From Saccharomyces uvarum (lineage: Eukaryota; Ascomycota; Saccharomycetes; Saccharomycetales; Saccharomycetaceae), in NCBI GenBank assembly GCA_947243795.1, contig OX365938.1, positions 1 through 64,000 of the forward strand: a stretch of DNA of 64,000 bases, given 5' to 3'. A program made the translations under genes and the position numbers. Under the pieces are notes generated by a model. That model searched no databases, was not told the DNA's origin, and was given only the letters and a program-made list of their open reading frames with translations. Each line of letters opens with the position of its first letter. The stretch's first letter is position 1. Positions 9,461-20,051 of the stretch are shown here, piece after piece.

Positions 9461-10923
9461 TTTAACAAGAGCAAGTGAACGTTTTCCTGTGTGACTCCAT
9501 GGGGAAATACTAAGAGAGTGGCTTTTGATCCGATCGCGCGGACGTGCGGAGGATCGGACCCGAGAACCGCGCCTCGTGGCCGCTGGAACGGAACTGTTCG
9601 TACGTAACACACGATTCAAACCAAGAGCACGTGAACTGGGTGGCCCACATGACCCGGAGGAGCGGAGAGGTTGCATGCAATGTGCTACCCCAACAAAACC
9701 AGACAAGACAGTGCAAGAACCTTGCGGTCTTCCCTTCTTGAGCCGCCAACACTTTGCCCCGCCTCTTTGTCCACATGCTGACTGGCGCATGGTTCAAAGA
9801 GAGACGTCGCAGACACTGCAGGATTACCCGTAAAGTAAACTAAAAAAAAACCCTGATTGTGACCGTTGTCTCATCAGTCACTGTGCGCTGCGGTGTCGTC
9901 ATTTCCCTCTTGTCTCCCTCACGCGGAAATAGATATATAAAGAAACGCATAATCTGTGAAGCAGTGAGAGGAAAATCGTGTAATTGCTGCAAAAAAGGCT
10001 GCCCAAAGATGTGGTTAAGTTTCGATCGTATTGGCTTTTGTGTCTACTGTCATCTCATCATACAGCCTTGGTAGCGATTATGCACGAAACACATTACGGT
10101 TTGGCTGTGTTGGGTATGCCCGCTTCACCACCCCCACGCCTTCCACGCCTTCCACACCTTCTCTACCCCCACGCTCGAACTTGTAATACAGGGGCAATGT
10201 GCCAGCCTGAGCGCCTATAGTAGTATTTGCTTGGAGACAGCCGTGAACGATGACCAGATCGTAACTCCAATTATATTTTAGCCCCGCCGATATTCACGCG
10301 GGACCCTGACCCCGCATTCTGCTCCGCTTGACCGGCATGCTTCGCCTAGCAAGGAACCCAAAAAGGCAATGGACTCCAAAAAAGGGAGACATAGATGCGA
10401 AACGGCTTCTGCGGCCCGTACGCCGAAGAAGGCAACAAGAGCCATTGGCCAACTCCAACTGACGAATGTGTGTGCAGCCCCGATGGGTGTGCATTTGCAG
10501 TGCTCGAGGAAGTTATTCAGCGCCGGTTGTATGTAGCCTTGATTCTCCATTCCAATGGTCAGCAAGCGATTCATTCTCTTCTCTTCTCCACCAGTACGCT
10601 AGTTTGCTATGCTTGGCACACCATCCGGACGTCCATCCTTTTGCAGTTGAGGAATCACCGCCCCCCTTTTTGTTGTAACGGCTGATGTGTTAGTTAGTCA
10701 GTTATTTGGATGGAAAGCCGCTCACGCATTTTTTTTTGCCAGGATTGTGCACTTGACAGGAATCTGGCCAGCAAGCACATCCGTAGATGTATAAATAGTT
10801 ATTGTTCTTGAGGCATGGTTTGGACTTAGTTTCGTTCTCTCTTCTTTTCGCAGAAAAAAACAGAAAGTAACAGTAATAGCTTCAAGAACCTGCTTTCATA
10901 AGTTTTCAACGCTGCTACTAAAG
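9461..10923. promoter_or_regulatory. GC-rich island and JEN1 upstream region
   Basis: Base composition rises sharply between about 9530 and 9770 and again near 10270-10500. Visible sites include clustered CGG triplets (9537-9560), a GCACGTGA E-box near 9625, a Reb1 match TTACCCG at 9824-9830, a TATATAAA near 9933, and short CCTTCCACG repeats around 10134-10165. A TATAAATA at 10790-10797 lies about 130 bp before the JEN1 start. C-rich stretches such as CCGCCCCCCTTTTT near 10658 could serve glucose repressors. No protein is convincingly coded; overlapping frames on both strands reflect GC content. Confidence 0.5.
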
Positions 10924-12771
10924 ATGTCGTCAACAACAGAGGACAAAATTTCCGATGAACAACAGCTGCCTGCTGCCAGAAAGCTGTACTATAACACAAG
11001 CACCTTTGCCGAGCCACCCCTGGTGGATGAAGCCGGCAACCCCATAAACTACGAGCCGGAAGTCTACAACCCGGACCACGAAAAGCTGTACCACAACCCA
11101 TCGCTGCCCGCGACCTCGATTCAGGACACTAGAGATGACGAGTTACTGGAAAGAGTTTACAGTGTGGATCAAGAAGTGGAATACGAAGAGGACGAAGCAG
11201 ACAAACCGAATTTGAGTCTCGCATCCATAAAAAGCTATGCTTTGACAAGATTCACGTCTTTGTTGCACGTTCACGAGGTTTCTTTGAGAAACATCAACCC
11301 CATCCCGGAATTGAGGAAAATGACGTTGCAAAACTGGAACTATTTTTTCATGGGGTATTTGGCCTGGTTGACAGCCGCCTGGTGTTTCTTTTGCGTTTCA
11401 GTGTCAGTGGCTCCACTATCTAAACTGTATAACAGACCCACTAAGGATATTACCTGGGGGTTGGGGCTGGTGTTGTTCGTTCGCTCAGCCGGCGCAGTTA
11501 TATTTGGTTTATGGACAGATAAGTCTTCCAGAAAGTGGCCCTATATCACGTGTTTGTTTTTATTTGTCATTGCACAACTTTGTACTCCATGGTGTGACAC
11601 TTACGAAAAATTTCTGGGCGTTAGGTGGATTACTGGTATTGCCATGGGTGGGATTTATGGGTGTGCTTCCGCAACAGCTATAGAAGATGCTCCAGTGAAA
11701 GCACGTTCATTCCTATCAGGTCTCTTTTTTTCTGCATATGCTATGGGCTTTATCTTCGCAATCATTTTTTACAGAGCCTTTGGCTACTTCAGGGAAGATG
11801 GCTGGAAAATATTGTTCTGGTTTAGCATTTTCTTACCAATTTTACTAATTTTCTGGAGATTGCTATGGCCTGAAACAAAATATTTCACCAAAGTCTTGAA
11901 GGCTCGTAAACTAATACTAAGTGACGCTGTGAAAGCCAACGGTGGGGAGCCTCTGCCAAAAGCCAACTTCAAACAAAAGATGGTGTCCATGAAGAAAACT
12001 GTTCAAAAATACTGGCTGTTGTTTGCCTACCTAGTCATTATGTTGGTTGGTCCAAATTACTTGACTCACGCTTCTCAAGATTTGTTGCCAACCATGCTGC
12101 GTGCTCAACTAGGGTTATCCAAGGATGCAGTCACTGTTATCGTGGTTGTTACTAACATCGGTGCTATCTGTGGTGGTATGATATTTGGTCAACTAATGGA
12201 AGTTACTGGTAGAAGATTAGGCCTGTTGATTGCGTGCGTAATGGGAGGTTGTTTTACCTATCCTGCATTTATGTTGAGAAGCGAGAAAGCTATTTTGGGA
12301 GCTGGATTCATGTTATATTTTTGTGTGTTTGGTGTCTGGGGTATTTTGCCAATCCATCTGGCTGAATTGGCTCCTGCCGACGCAAGGGCCTTGGTCGCTG
12401 GTTTATCCTATCAATTGGGTAATTTGGCTTCAGCAGCAGCCTCTACAATTGAGACGGAATTAGCAGGAAAATATCCATTAGAAGTGGATTCCTCTGGTAC
12501 CGTTATAAAGGAAGATTACGCTAAAGTTATGGCCATCCTAACTGGGGCCGTTTTCATCTTCACTTTTTGTTGTGTCTTGGTAGGGCATGAAAAATTCCAT
12601 CGCGATCTATCTTCTCCAATTATGAAGAAATACATAACTCAAGTGGGAGAGTACGAAGCTGATGGTGTCTCAATTAGTGAAATTGTGGAACAAAAAACAG
12701 AATATGGTTCTGTGCAAATGGTTGATTCCAATATCTCAAAGACATTTGAAGAACACGTTGAAACTGTTTGA
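10924..12771 (+). CDS. JEN1: Jen1, proton-coupled monocarboxylate (lactate/pyruvate) permease
   Basis: A 615-aa major-facilitator protein of the plasma membrane that imports lactate, pyruvate and acetate with protons. A long acidic cytosolic N-tail (about residues 1-135) precedes the first membrane span (YFFMGYLAWLTAAWCFF). The JEN-family signature NYLTHASQDLLPT is intact at about residues 376-388. The MFS-type loop DKSSRKW lies after span 2. The C-tail is polar with several lysines, the kind of region used for ubiquitin-driven endocytosis in the family. Length equals S. cerevisiae Jen1 within one residue and most differences are in the tails. In S. cerevisiae it is glucose-repressed and induced on non-fermentable carbon. 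Here it is the first core gene next to the subtelomere and has about 3 kb of gene-free DNA upstream. Confidence 0.98.
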   Translation: MSSTTEDKISDEQQLPAARKLYYNTSTFAEPPLVDEAGNPINYEPEVYNPDHEKLYHNPSLPATSIQDTRDDELLERVYSVDQEVEYEEDEADKPNLSLASIKSYALTRFTSLLHVHEVSLRNINPIPELRKMTLQNWNYFFMGYLAWLTAAWCFFCVSVSVAPLSKLYNRPTKDITWGLGLVLFVRSAGAVIFGLWTDKSSRKWPYITCLFLFVIAQLCTPWCDTYEKFLGVRWITGIAMGGIYGCASATAIEDAPVKARSFLSGLFFSAYAMGFIFAIIFYRAFGYFREDGWKILFWFSIFLPILLIFWRLLWPETKYFTKVLKARKLILSDAVKANGGEPLPKANFKQKMVSMKKTVQKYWLLFAYLVIMLVGPNYLTHASQDLLPTMLRAQLGLSKDAVTVIVVVTNIGAICGGMIFGQLMEVTGRRLGLLIACVMGGCFTYPAFMLRSEKAILGAGFMLYFCVFGVWGILPIHLAELAPADARALVAGLSYQLGNLASAAASTIETELAGKYPLEVDSSGTVIKEDYAKVMAILTGAVFIFTFCCVLVGHEKFHRDLSSPIMKKYITQVGEYEADGVSISEIVEQKTEYGSVQMVDSNISKTFEEHVETV

Positions 12772-13446
12772 TTATTCTACAGTAAAAAATCTATCGCTTT
12801 TTGGGCATTCCTTTTGTGCCCGTGTAGCTGCATATTTCATATATTCCTTTATGACCTCCATAATATTACATAAAAAGACACGATATAATATACTTTAAAA
12901 AATTCGAATTTTTGTTGTAATAGTTGATTACAATAAGCTTAAGATCTATATGGTACAAATACAGCATGCAGATCCTCAACGCCTCTTTGTGTTAGAGAAA
13001 GAGCAAATGGTTCATTTTTAGCAGCGTCAAATAACTCTGATGTGATGGACCCTCTCACTTACTTAATTTGGGTACATTTTGACACAAACAGCTCCTTCGT
13101 AACCAAAAAACAGTGTTTCACTTCATTTTTTTTATTTATTGTATCTCCTGGTATTAGTAACAAGTGATTGTGCTGTAATACTCATTTAATATTTGTAACT
13201 ATACTTCGCCTACTTTAACGTGTGTATTCATCTATCTCGCATCGGACTTTGCCGAAGCCTATTTCAAAAATTTCGGCGTTTGCCGAGAATTTTTCGTTAT
13301 GCTCATCACCAGGAAATGAAAATTCTTTATATATGTTTTATTCATTTGGAACAGATCTTTATCATTTATTGTGTGGCTCGAGTCCTTTTCATTGTTGAAT
13401 ACATCTATACGATCAGTGACCAAAACATACACATATAAGACGAAAA
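12772..13446. other. JEN1 3' region and URA1 promoter
   Basis: AT-rich 3' processing sequence follows JEN1. The second half holds the URA1 promoter with two Ppr1-type elements (annotated separately) and a TATATA near 13327. No gene is seen. Confidence 0.6.
13242..13287 (+). promoter_or_regulatory. Two Ppr1-type UAS-URA elements
   Basis: Ppr1 binds TTCGG-N6-CCGAA. Site 1 (13242-13256) reads TCGG-N6-CCGAA, missing only the outer T. Site 2 (13272-13287) reads TTCGG-N6-CCGAG, one change in the right half. They lie about 160-205 bp upstream of the URA1 ATG, matching the known induction of URA1 by Ppr1 under pyrimidine limitation. Confidence 0.8.
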
Positions 13447-14391
13447 ATGACGGCCAGCTTAACTACCAAATTTCTAAACAATACTTATGAAAATCCATTT
13501 ATGAACGCATCGGGTGTTCATTGCATGACTACCCCAGAACTGGATGAGTTGGCCAACTCTAAGGCGGGTGCTTTTATCACTAAGAGTGCTACAACTCTAG
13601 AAAGAGAAGGTAATCCTAAACCACGTTATATTTCCGTTCCTCTAGGTAGTATCAACTCTATGGGTTTACCAAATGAAGGTGTTGATTACTATTTATCTTA
13701 CGTACTAAACCGCCAAAAGAAGTATCCTGATGCTCCCGCAATCTTCTTCTCTATTGCTGGTATGAGTATCGATGAGAATCTAGGTTTATTGAAAAAAATT
13801 CAAGACAGTGAATTCAACGGAATTACAGAGCTAAACTTGTCATGTCCAAATGTTCCTGGTAAACCACAAGTCGCTTATGATTTTGACTTAACTAAGGAAA
13901 CATTGGAAAAAGTTTTTGCTTTCTTCAACAAGCCTCTGGGTATTAAACTGCCTCCTTATTTTGATTTTGCTCATTTTGATATTATGGCCAAGATCCTAAA
14001 TGAGTTCCCATTAGCCTATGTCAACTCTATCAACAGTGTAGGTAACGGTCTTTTTATCGATGTAGAAAAGGAAAGTGTAGTAGTAAAACCAAAGAACGGG
14101 TTCGGGGGTATTGGTGGTGAATATGTCAAGCCAACAGCACTTGCCAATGTTCGTGCATTTTACACTCGTTTAAGACCTGATATTAAAATCATTGGTACTG
14201 GTGGTATTAAATCCGGTAAAGACGCATTTGAGCATCTACTATGTGGTGCTTCCATGCTACAAATTGGTACAGAATTGCAAAAAGAAGGTGTACAAATCTT
14301 TGAGCGTATTGAAAGAGAATTGAAGGATATAATGGAAGCTAAGGGTTATACATCGATAGACGAATTCCGTGGTAAGTTGAACAGTCTTTGA
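13447..14391 (+). CDS. URA1: Dihydroorotate dehydrogenase, class 1A (fumarate-dependent)
   Basis: A 314-aa cytosolic flavoenzyme that oxidises dihydroorotate to orotate with fumarate as acceptor, the fourth step of pyrimidine synthesis. The class 1A catalytic cysteine is C133 in [17 protein letters not shown]-binding segments include NASGVH near residue 20, KSATT near 46 and [10 protein letters not shown] near 245. Length equals the S. cerevisiae enzyme. The family is bacterial in affinity: Saccharomyces acquired it from lactic-acid-bacterium relatives, letting it make pyrimidines without respiration. Two Ppr1-type sites precede it. It is convergent with OXP1. Confidence 0.98.
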   Translation: MTASLTTKFLNNTYENPFMNASGVHCMTTPELDELANSKAGAFITKSATTLEREGNPKPRYISVPLGSINSMGLPNEGVDYYLSYVLNRQKKYPDAPAIFFSIAGMSIDENLGLLKKIQDSEFNGITELNLSCPNVPGKPQVAYDFDLTKETLEKVFAFFNKPLGIKLPPYFDFAHFDIMAKILNEFPLAYVNSINSVGNGLFIDVEKESVVVKPKNGFGGIGGEYVKPTALANVRAFYTRLRPDIKIIGTGGIKSGKDAFEHLLCGASMLQIGTELQKEGVQIFERIERELKDIMEAKGYTSIDEFRGKLNSL

Positions 14392-14919
14392 TTGCACAAT
14401 GAGAGGCGGGATAGATTATGACTATCGTTGAACTTTGTGTAAAATAGCCTTTTGCATTTATGTACTGAATAATGTTAAGAACAGCTGCGAACGTTCAATT
14501 AGTTGACTTGAATTCACTATCCATGATGAAACGTAGAGAGAATGTCTACTGGTCTTTGGGATATTCAATAGCACTTTAGATAAATATAAATATGGATTAA
14601 AACTCTGCGATGATCAGAAAGTGATACTATTGCGATGACATTTATGTTTAGTACGCTAAATTTCAAAATCAAGGAATATATGAGTGAAAAATATTTTCTA
14701 TGGCACGTTATTGTTTAAAAACCTTTTGGAAAAAGTTCAGGTGACTCTTCTGAGAAGTGCCATGTAGTATGTGTATATAACCGCTATATAGAGATCAAAA
14801 ATATGCGCATACAGTTAAATTATATAGTTGGCCAAGGTTCTGTCTTGCTTAACTCAGTACGACATTGGACTTGCGGGCAGCCGTCATTTCACCACGAGAC
14901 TGAAGTGATTTTAAAGCAG
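14392..14919. other. URA1/OXP1 convergent 3' region
   Basis: An AT-rich interval between two convergent genes. It contains several TATATA-type elements typical of yeast 3' ends. No gene is seen. Confidence 0.6.
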
Positions 14920-17900
14920 CTAATTCCTGTACTCCTCAAATCCTCCCCCACCAGGGGTTTTAATGATAAAGCGATCACCGGGTTGAGCATAAATTGTATT
15001 TTTACCGCCTACATTAATCAAAGCGCCTGTGCTATTCCTTACCCATAAATTTTCACCCCGACTACCATCTTTTCCTCCATTTATACCATGAGGAGCAATA
15101 ACACGACGTTCTGACAGTATAGATGCCGTTACAGCTTTTCGAAATTGAACATCTCTTGTAACGCCATTTCCACCTGTATACTTGCCTTTACCTCCAGAAT
15201 CTCTTCTGATTGAGAATTCTCTTAATAAAACAGGGTATCTCCGTTCAAACACTTCACTGTCTGTCATTCTTGTATTCGTCATGTTCGTATGTACGGCATC
15301 TGAACCGTTCCAACCTGAACCTCGCCACGAATCGGCACCAGCCCCTGAACCACCACATATGGTCTCGTAGTATCCAAAACCTTTAATTAATTCACCTGTC
15401 TTACTGTCAGATCCACCTCCAGTTCCAAAAGTAAAATTGTTACAGTCGCCTTGAGAATCGGCCATAACTTTAAATGTCTTTAAAATTACATCTGTAACCC
15501 TTTGTGAAGTTAACACGTTGCCCCCAACGACTGCAGCACCGGATCGAGGGCTTAGAATAGATCCAGCAGGAATTTTTATTGTTAGTGGTTTTAGGCAACC
15601 TTGGTTCAAAGGGATATCCTCCCCTACCAAGCACCTCAGACAATAGAGGACCGCAGAATTAGTGATAGCTTCTGGTGCATTCAGGTTTCCATAGACTTGT
15701 GGTGAAGTACCGTCAAAATCAAACACATATTTTTCGTTTCTCGGATCTATGTCAACTTGGAGTTTGATTAGGCTGCCATCATCCAAGCGATCTTCGCCTG
15801 AAAACTTGCTGGTGCCAAAATGCTCTACCATTTTTGCAAGCATTTTCTTAATGGATTCAGAAGCGTTTTCTTGAATGGCTGTCATGTATTTCAAAATTGT
15901 AGGGAGGTCGTATTCCTTAGTCAAAGATCCAATCAATTGTATTCCTTTGGTGTTTGCGGCCACTTGAGCCTTCAAATCGCTTATGTTATCACTGAATCTT
16001 CTTGAGCCTGAGCAGCCTGGATATTTGCTTGGGTCTTCTACGAATAATTTGTACATCAATTCTTCTTGGAAAACTCCCTCTTTAACCACAAATTCAGAAT
16101 ATATTGCAGTTCCTTCTTCATATAGTTCCTTTGAATTTGGGGGGACTGAGCCGGGAAGAACACCTCCAATATCTGCGTGATGGGCTCTTGAAGCAACGTA
16201 GAATATTAATTCTCCTGTTGAAGAAAAGGAGGGCGTTATAATCGTTATATCTGGTAAATGTGTGCCACCAATGTCTGGATGGTTTGTAATCAATACATCG
16301 CCTGACTTTAATTTGTCTTTCCATAACTTTGCCTGTGCGGAAATGCAGGTTGACATTGAACCTAAGTGAACAGGGACATGAGGTGCATTAGCCACTAAGT
16401 TTCCTTTAGGGTCAAATAAAGCACATGAAAAATCTAACCTCTCTTTGACGTTGGTGGAAACAGAAGTCTTCCTTAATTGAGTTCCCATTTGAAGGGCAAT
16501 GTCCATAAACCTGTGACTAAAAATGGATAACAAGATTGGATCAACTTGGGCGTCAGATTCATTCACAGAAAGTTTCTTAGTGGGCTTATTACCGGTTTCA
16601 ATATATATATGAGAATTTAATATCAACGCCTGAGAGTTTGGCAAAATAATATTAGTTTGGGTTCCATCAGCTAATATAGCTGGACCTTCAATAACTGTTC
16701 CAATAGAGATATCTTCAATTTTAAAGACTGCAGTGTCGACCCACTTGTGGCCAAAAAATGCTTTTTGGGAAAAACTAGAATCTTTTGACACGTCGGCCTT
16801 TTTGAAGCTAGGAACTTCCATCATTTGGTCCTCAATTGTTTTCTCGTTTCTAACATCCGACTTTCCAATTGCCCTTATTCTTATGTCATCAATTATAATT
16901 TGTTTGTCATCAAACGAAAATCCAAACTCTCTTTTATGATCTTCAGAAAACCATTTTGCAAAATTCCAGTCATCTTTGTCTTTTTGCAGAATCATCAAAC
17001 TAGTTTCAGTGCCTTCATATCTCAGATTCAAATATCTTTCCACTATTATGTTTTCTCGAGAAAAAGACTGAGATAAAAGGTTTTTTACTGAATTTTCAGA
17101 AAGTGCCAAAAACCTTTCTTTGACTTTCGAGATGGTCTCTGACCCACTCATGATAAAAGAGCAAGGCTCTTGATTTTCCTCAATAACATCTGCTAAAAAG
17201 ATACCGTAAGCAGACAAGATGGAAGAATATCTATGAATTAAAACATTATTGATACCCAATGAATTCGCGACAGCTATAGCGTGCTGGCCGCCAGCACCAC
17301 CAAATGAAACTAAGCGATGCTGAGATACTACGTGTCCCTTCGCCTCTGTGATAGCCCTTATGGGTCTTGCCATACATTCATTGGCTACTTTGATGAAGCC
17401 GTAGGCAACCTCTTCCAGTGTTAAATTTGAATTGAGGTCCTTATTGATTATTTCACTTAGCTCTCTAAATTTCAAGGTTGTGGTTTCTAAATCAAGTGAT
17501 TCATCTTCATTGGGCCCAAAAATTTTTGGGAAGAATTCAGGAACTAAACGTCCTAAAAAGAGGTTGGCATCTGTGATAGTTAAAGGTCCGCCCTTTCTAT
17601 ATGCTGCAGGTCCTGGATCTGCAGCTGCTGAATCAGGACCAACTTTAAATAGTCCATTCTTCCATGACAAAATAGAACTCCCCCCAGCAGCTACTGTATG
17701 AATGTCAAGTTGGGGAGATTGTATGATGATTCCTGCGGTGGTTGTCTCGAAGACGTGTTCCAGCCTCCCCTCACCATACCTACTTACGTCAGTGGATGTG
17801 CCCCCCATATCAAACCCAATCAAGGGAATATTACTTTTTTTATCAAAGCATGTACTAGAATAACCTATGACACCACCTGCAGGGCCAGATAGTATGGATT

Positions 17901-18780
17901 TCAAACCGGAAAATCTTTCCCCATCTACTAGTCCACCATCAGATTGCATGAATTGAATACGGGCATTCTCAGCGTGGGACAATCCTGTAGAAATGCTACT
18001 TAAATATTTTTTGATTACTGGAGTAAGGTAAGCATCTGCGACAGCACTGTGAGCTCTCGGTAAGAATTTTATCATCGGAGAAACTTCAGAAGATAACGAG
18101 ACATGGGAAAACCCGATTTCTCTGGCAATATTCCCAACGATTCGTTCATGATCTGGAAAAGTGTATGAATGCAGAAATGCCACTGCAATAGACTTGATTC
18201 CACTGGCGTAAAGTACTTGCAAAATGGATCTTACACTTGACTCATCTGGCTTTTTAATTATCCTTACCATTTCACCACTATTACCTTCCAAAATTCCCTT
18301 TTTGTCATCATAAGTTGATTTGATAAAGTAAGGGTCTTCTGAAAAATCTTCCAATGTAACTCTTTCATCTATTTCGACTACGGTATCGTATAAAGGCGAC
18401 ACTTTTTTGATATTCAAGTTGAAGATATCGGGTCTAGTTTGATCTCCGATCAACAGAGAGTCTTTGAATCCTTTTGTAGTAATAAAGGCACAACGTTCAC
18501 CATTTCTCTCTAAAGCACAGTTTGTAGCCAAAGTTGTTCCCATTCTTAAACTTTTCACATTAGAAATATCTAGGGGAATACCTCGGGGAATTTTCTTATG
18601 TTCAAATACTTCCAAGAGGCGTCTTATACCCTCGAGTGGGGCATCTGGGTAGTTCTTGGGGTCCACTGAGAGTAATTTAATGACAGTATCATGTTCTTTT
18701 TTACCTGTGCCAGGGTTCCCGACACAATCTGTGAAAGTTCCACCTTTGTCAATAGCTATTCTTATATTTCCTTTTAACAT
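14920..18780 (-). CDS. OXP1: 5-oxoprolinase, ATP-hydrolysing
   Basis: A 1286-aa enzyme converting 5-oxoproline plus ATP to glutamate in the gamma-glutamyl (glutathione) cycle; cytosolic. It fuses the two halves found as separate HyuA and HyuB subunits in bacterial hydantoinases. The N-terminal half has the sugar-kinase/Hsp70-like phosphate motif GGTFTD at residues 13-18, a second GFDMGGTSTD motif and a Gly-rich FGGAGGQHA segment. The HyuB half starts around residue 750 and contains VHLGSMSTCISAQ and NHPDIGGTHLPD. It ends with the Gly-rich TPGGGGFEEYRN. Length equals that of S. cerevisiae Oxp1. The start at 18780 is the family N-terminus. Confidence 0.97.
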   Translation of the reverse strand: MLKGNIRIAIDKGGTFTDCVGNPGTGKKEHDTVIKLLSVDPKNYPDAPLEGIRRLLEVFEHKKIPRGIPLDISNVKSLRMGTTLATNCALERNGERCAFITTKGFKDSLLIGDQTRPDIFNLNIKKVSPLYDTVVEIDERVTLEDFSEDPYFIKSTYDDKKGILEGNSGEMVRIIKKPDESSVRSILQVLYASGIKSIAVAFLHSYTFPDHERIVGNIAREIGFSHVSLSSEVSPMIKFLPRAHSAVADAYLTPVIKKYLSSISTGLSHAENARIQFMQSDGGLVDGERFSGLKSILSGPAGGVIGYSSTCFDKKSNIPLIGFDMGGTSTDVSRYGEGRLEHVFETTTAGIIIQSPQLDIHTVAAGGSSILSWKNGLFKVGPDSAAADPGPAAYRKGGPLTITDANLFLGRLVPEFFPKIFGPNEDESLDLETTTLKFRELSEIINKDLNSNLTLEEVAYGFIKVANECMARPIRAITEAKGHVVSQHRLVSFGGAGGQHAIAVANSLGINNVLIHRYSSILSAYGIFLADVIEENQEPCSFIMSGSETISKVKERFLALSENSVKNLLSQSFSRENIIVERYLNLRYEGTETSLMILQKDKDDWNFAKWFSEDHKREFGFSFDDKQIIIDDIRIRAIGKSDVRNEKTIEDQMMEVPSFKKADVSKDSSFSQKAFFGHKWVDTAVFKIEDISIGTVIEGPAILADGTQTNIILPNSQALILNSHIYIETGNKPTKKLSVNESDAQVDPILLSIFSHRFMDIALQMGTQLRKTSVSTNVKERLDFSCALFDPKGNLVANAPHVPVHLGSMSTCISAQAKLWKDKLKSGDVLITNHPDIGGTHLPDITIITPSFSSTGELIFYVASRAHHADIGGVLPGSVPPNSKELYEEGTAIYSEFVVKEGVFQEELMYKLFVEDPSKYPGCSGSRRFSDNISDLKAQVAANTKGIQLIGSLTKEYDLPTILKYMTAIQENASESIKKMLAKMVEHFGTSKFSGEDRLDDGSLIKLQVDIDPRNEKYVFDFDGTSPQVYGNLNAPEAITNSAVLYCLRCLVGEDIPLNQGCLKPLTIKIPAGSILSPRSGAAVVGGNVLTSQRVTDVILKTFKVMADSQGDCNNFTFGTGGGSDSKTGELIKGFGYYETICGGSGAGADSWRGSGWNGSDAVHTNMTNTRMTDSEVFERRYPVLLREFSIRRDSGGKGKYTGGNGVTRDVQFRKAVTASILSERRVIAPHGINGGKDGSRGENLWVRNSTGALINVGGKNTIYAQPGDRFIIKTPGGGGFEEYRN

Positions 18781-19184
18781 TGTTATTGAGACAAGAGCTT
18801 TAGCTAGGAAAACTCTTGCACTTAGAATTGTCGCACTATAACCTCAGCTGTTTCCTTGCTTTTCCTTTTTGGGGTGTTTGGCATGTAGTAATATCTCTGT
18901 TCTTTTCAGTGGTGATCTTGTGTGGCGATCGTCCTTAATCGAAAAAGCACATGATAAGAAAAGAAAGAAATAAATAAACTGATAATCAAAACGAGCCTGC
19001 GAATTAGGTTTTATATAATTGGCCGCTCCTTGTTCCTTATCCTAAGAGTTATGTGGAATGATTTTTTTTTTTTTTCACTCTTGTAAATTAGGATATGAAT
19101 TACTTACTCTAAAATATTGATAGAGGTTATTTATATAGGGTAGAACAAAGCATAGATTATATGAATATATAGATATAAAGTTGC
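18781..19184. other. OXP1 promoter and YRA2 3' region
   Basis: Both flanking genes run on the minus strand. A 13-15 base T run near 19062-19076 is the most obvious nucleosome-disfavouring element. No gene is seen. Confidence 0.6.
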
Positions 19185-19784
19185 TCAACCTTTCATGTAA
19201 GCGTCCAACTCAGCGTCAAGAGCTTCAACAGAAGTAGGTGTGTTACTTTCACGACCCTTGCCCTTCTTAGAGATTCTGCTAGGTTTTTGGCGGTAATGGC
19301 TACCTGATCTTCCTCTACTACGTTCTTGAACCGGCTGTCTGTGACGGTTGTGTGTGTTACCTCTAGGATGCTTTCCCTGAGGTTGGTACAATTCTACTTC
19401 GATTTTGGTACCATTCAACTCATGCCCATTGTAGCGTTCGACAATCTTTTCCATTACTTCTGGATCCTCAAATTCGTAAATGCATGTACGATCTTCTTTG
19501 TTATCGAAAATCTTCGAAAATATTGGGGCACCAAACTCCTTGATCATATCATCAAGAGTGTAATCGGAAACATCCAATGGGATTTTGGACATTCTAATTC
19601 TCTTAGGCAAAAGTGGCTCCTCCCTCCGACTGTCTTTTGACCTTACCGCTGGATCAGAAGACCCAAATCCCATCCTAGGCCCCAATTCATTTCTCAAATC
19701 TCTTCTACGATACCTCGTTACCTTGTGGTCTACTGAGTCTTCCGCATGGTCATCTCCAATAATTTCGTCAAACGCTTTGTCCAT
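19185..19784 (-). CDS. YRA2: Yra2, REF/ALY-family mRNA export factor
   Basis: A 199-aa nuclear RNA-binding protein that overlaps in role with Yra1 and links mRNPs to Sub2 and the Mex67 export receptor. The N-terminal REF-N box is MDKAFDEIIG. A central RRM spans about residues 58-135 (KRIRMSKIPLDVSDYTLDDM, then CIYEFEDPEV). A basic R/G/H-rich stretch follows, ending in the C-terminal Sub2-binding box SVEALDAELDAYMKG. It is a few residues shorter than S. cerevisiae Yra2, with gaps in the N-terminal linker. No intron is evident, unlike YRA1. Confidence 0.95.
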   Translation of the reverse strand: MDKAFDEIIGDDHAEDSVDHKVTRYRRRDLRNELGPRMGFGSSDPAVRSKDSRREEPLLPKRIRMSKIPLDVSDYTLDDMIKEFGAPIFSKIFDNKEDRTCIYEFEDPEVMEKIVERYNGHELNGTKIEVELYQPQGKHPRGNTHNRHRQPVQERSRGRSGSHYRQKPSRISKKGKGRESNTPTSVEALDAELDAYMKG

Positions 19785-20051
19785 TGCAAAACGTGGTCTA
19801 CTAGCTCGTATTGTTAGGGTATGCTGTACACTTGCTGCCTTAGTTCACTTACCTTTTCCGTCCATTTAATTGCCCACAATAGTCTTACTTTTCACCTTTT
19901 TTAGATTAATTATTATTTCATGCCGAGCTTGACAGAAATGAATGGCACAATGGATTTTTACCGTTTCAAAACCCAAAAAAGAAAGCTAAAAAAGAAAGAT
20001 TATTTGGTATGTAGACTTGTTATTCGTTTTTATGTAATTGTTACACACGGA

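Noticed and set aside
9099-9833. Five overlapping frames of 65-113 codons on both strands.
   Set aside because: They mirror each other in a GC-rich stretch with few stops; Arg/Ser/Pro-rich products without family features.
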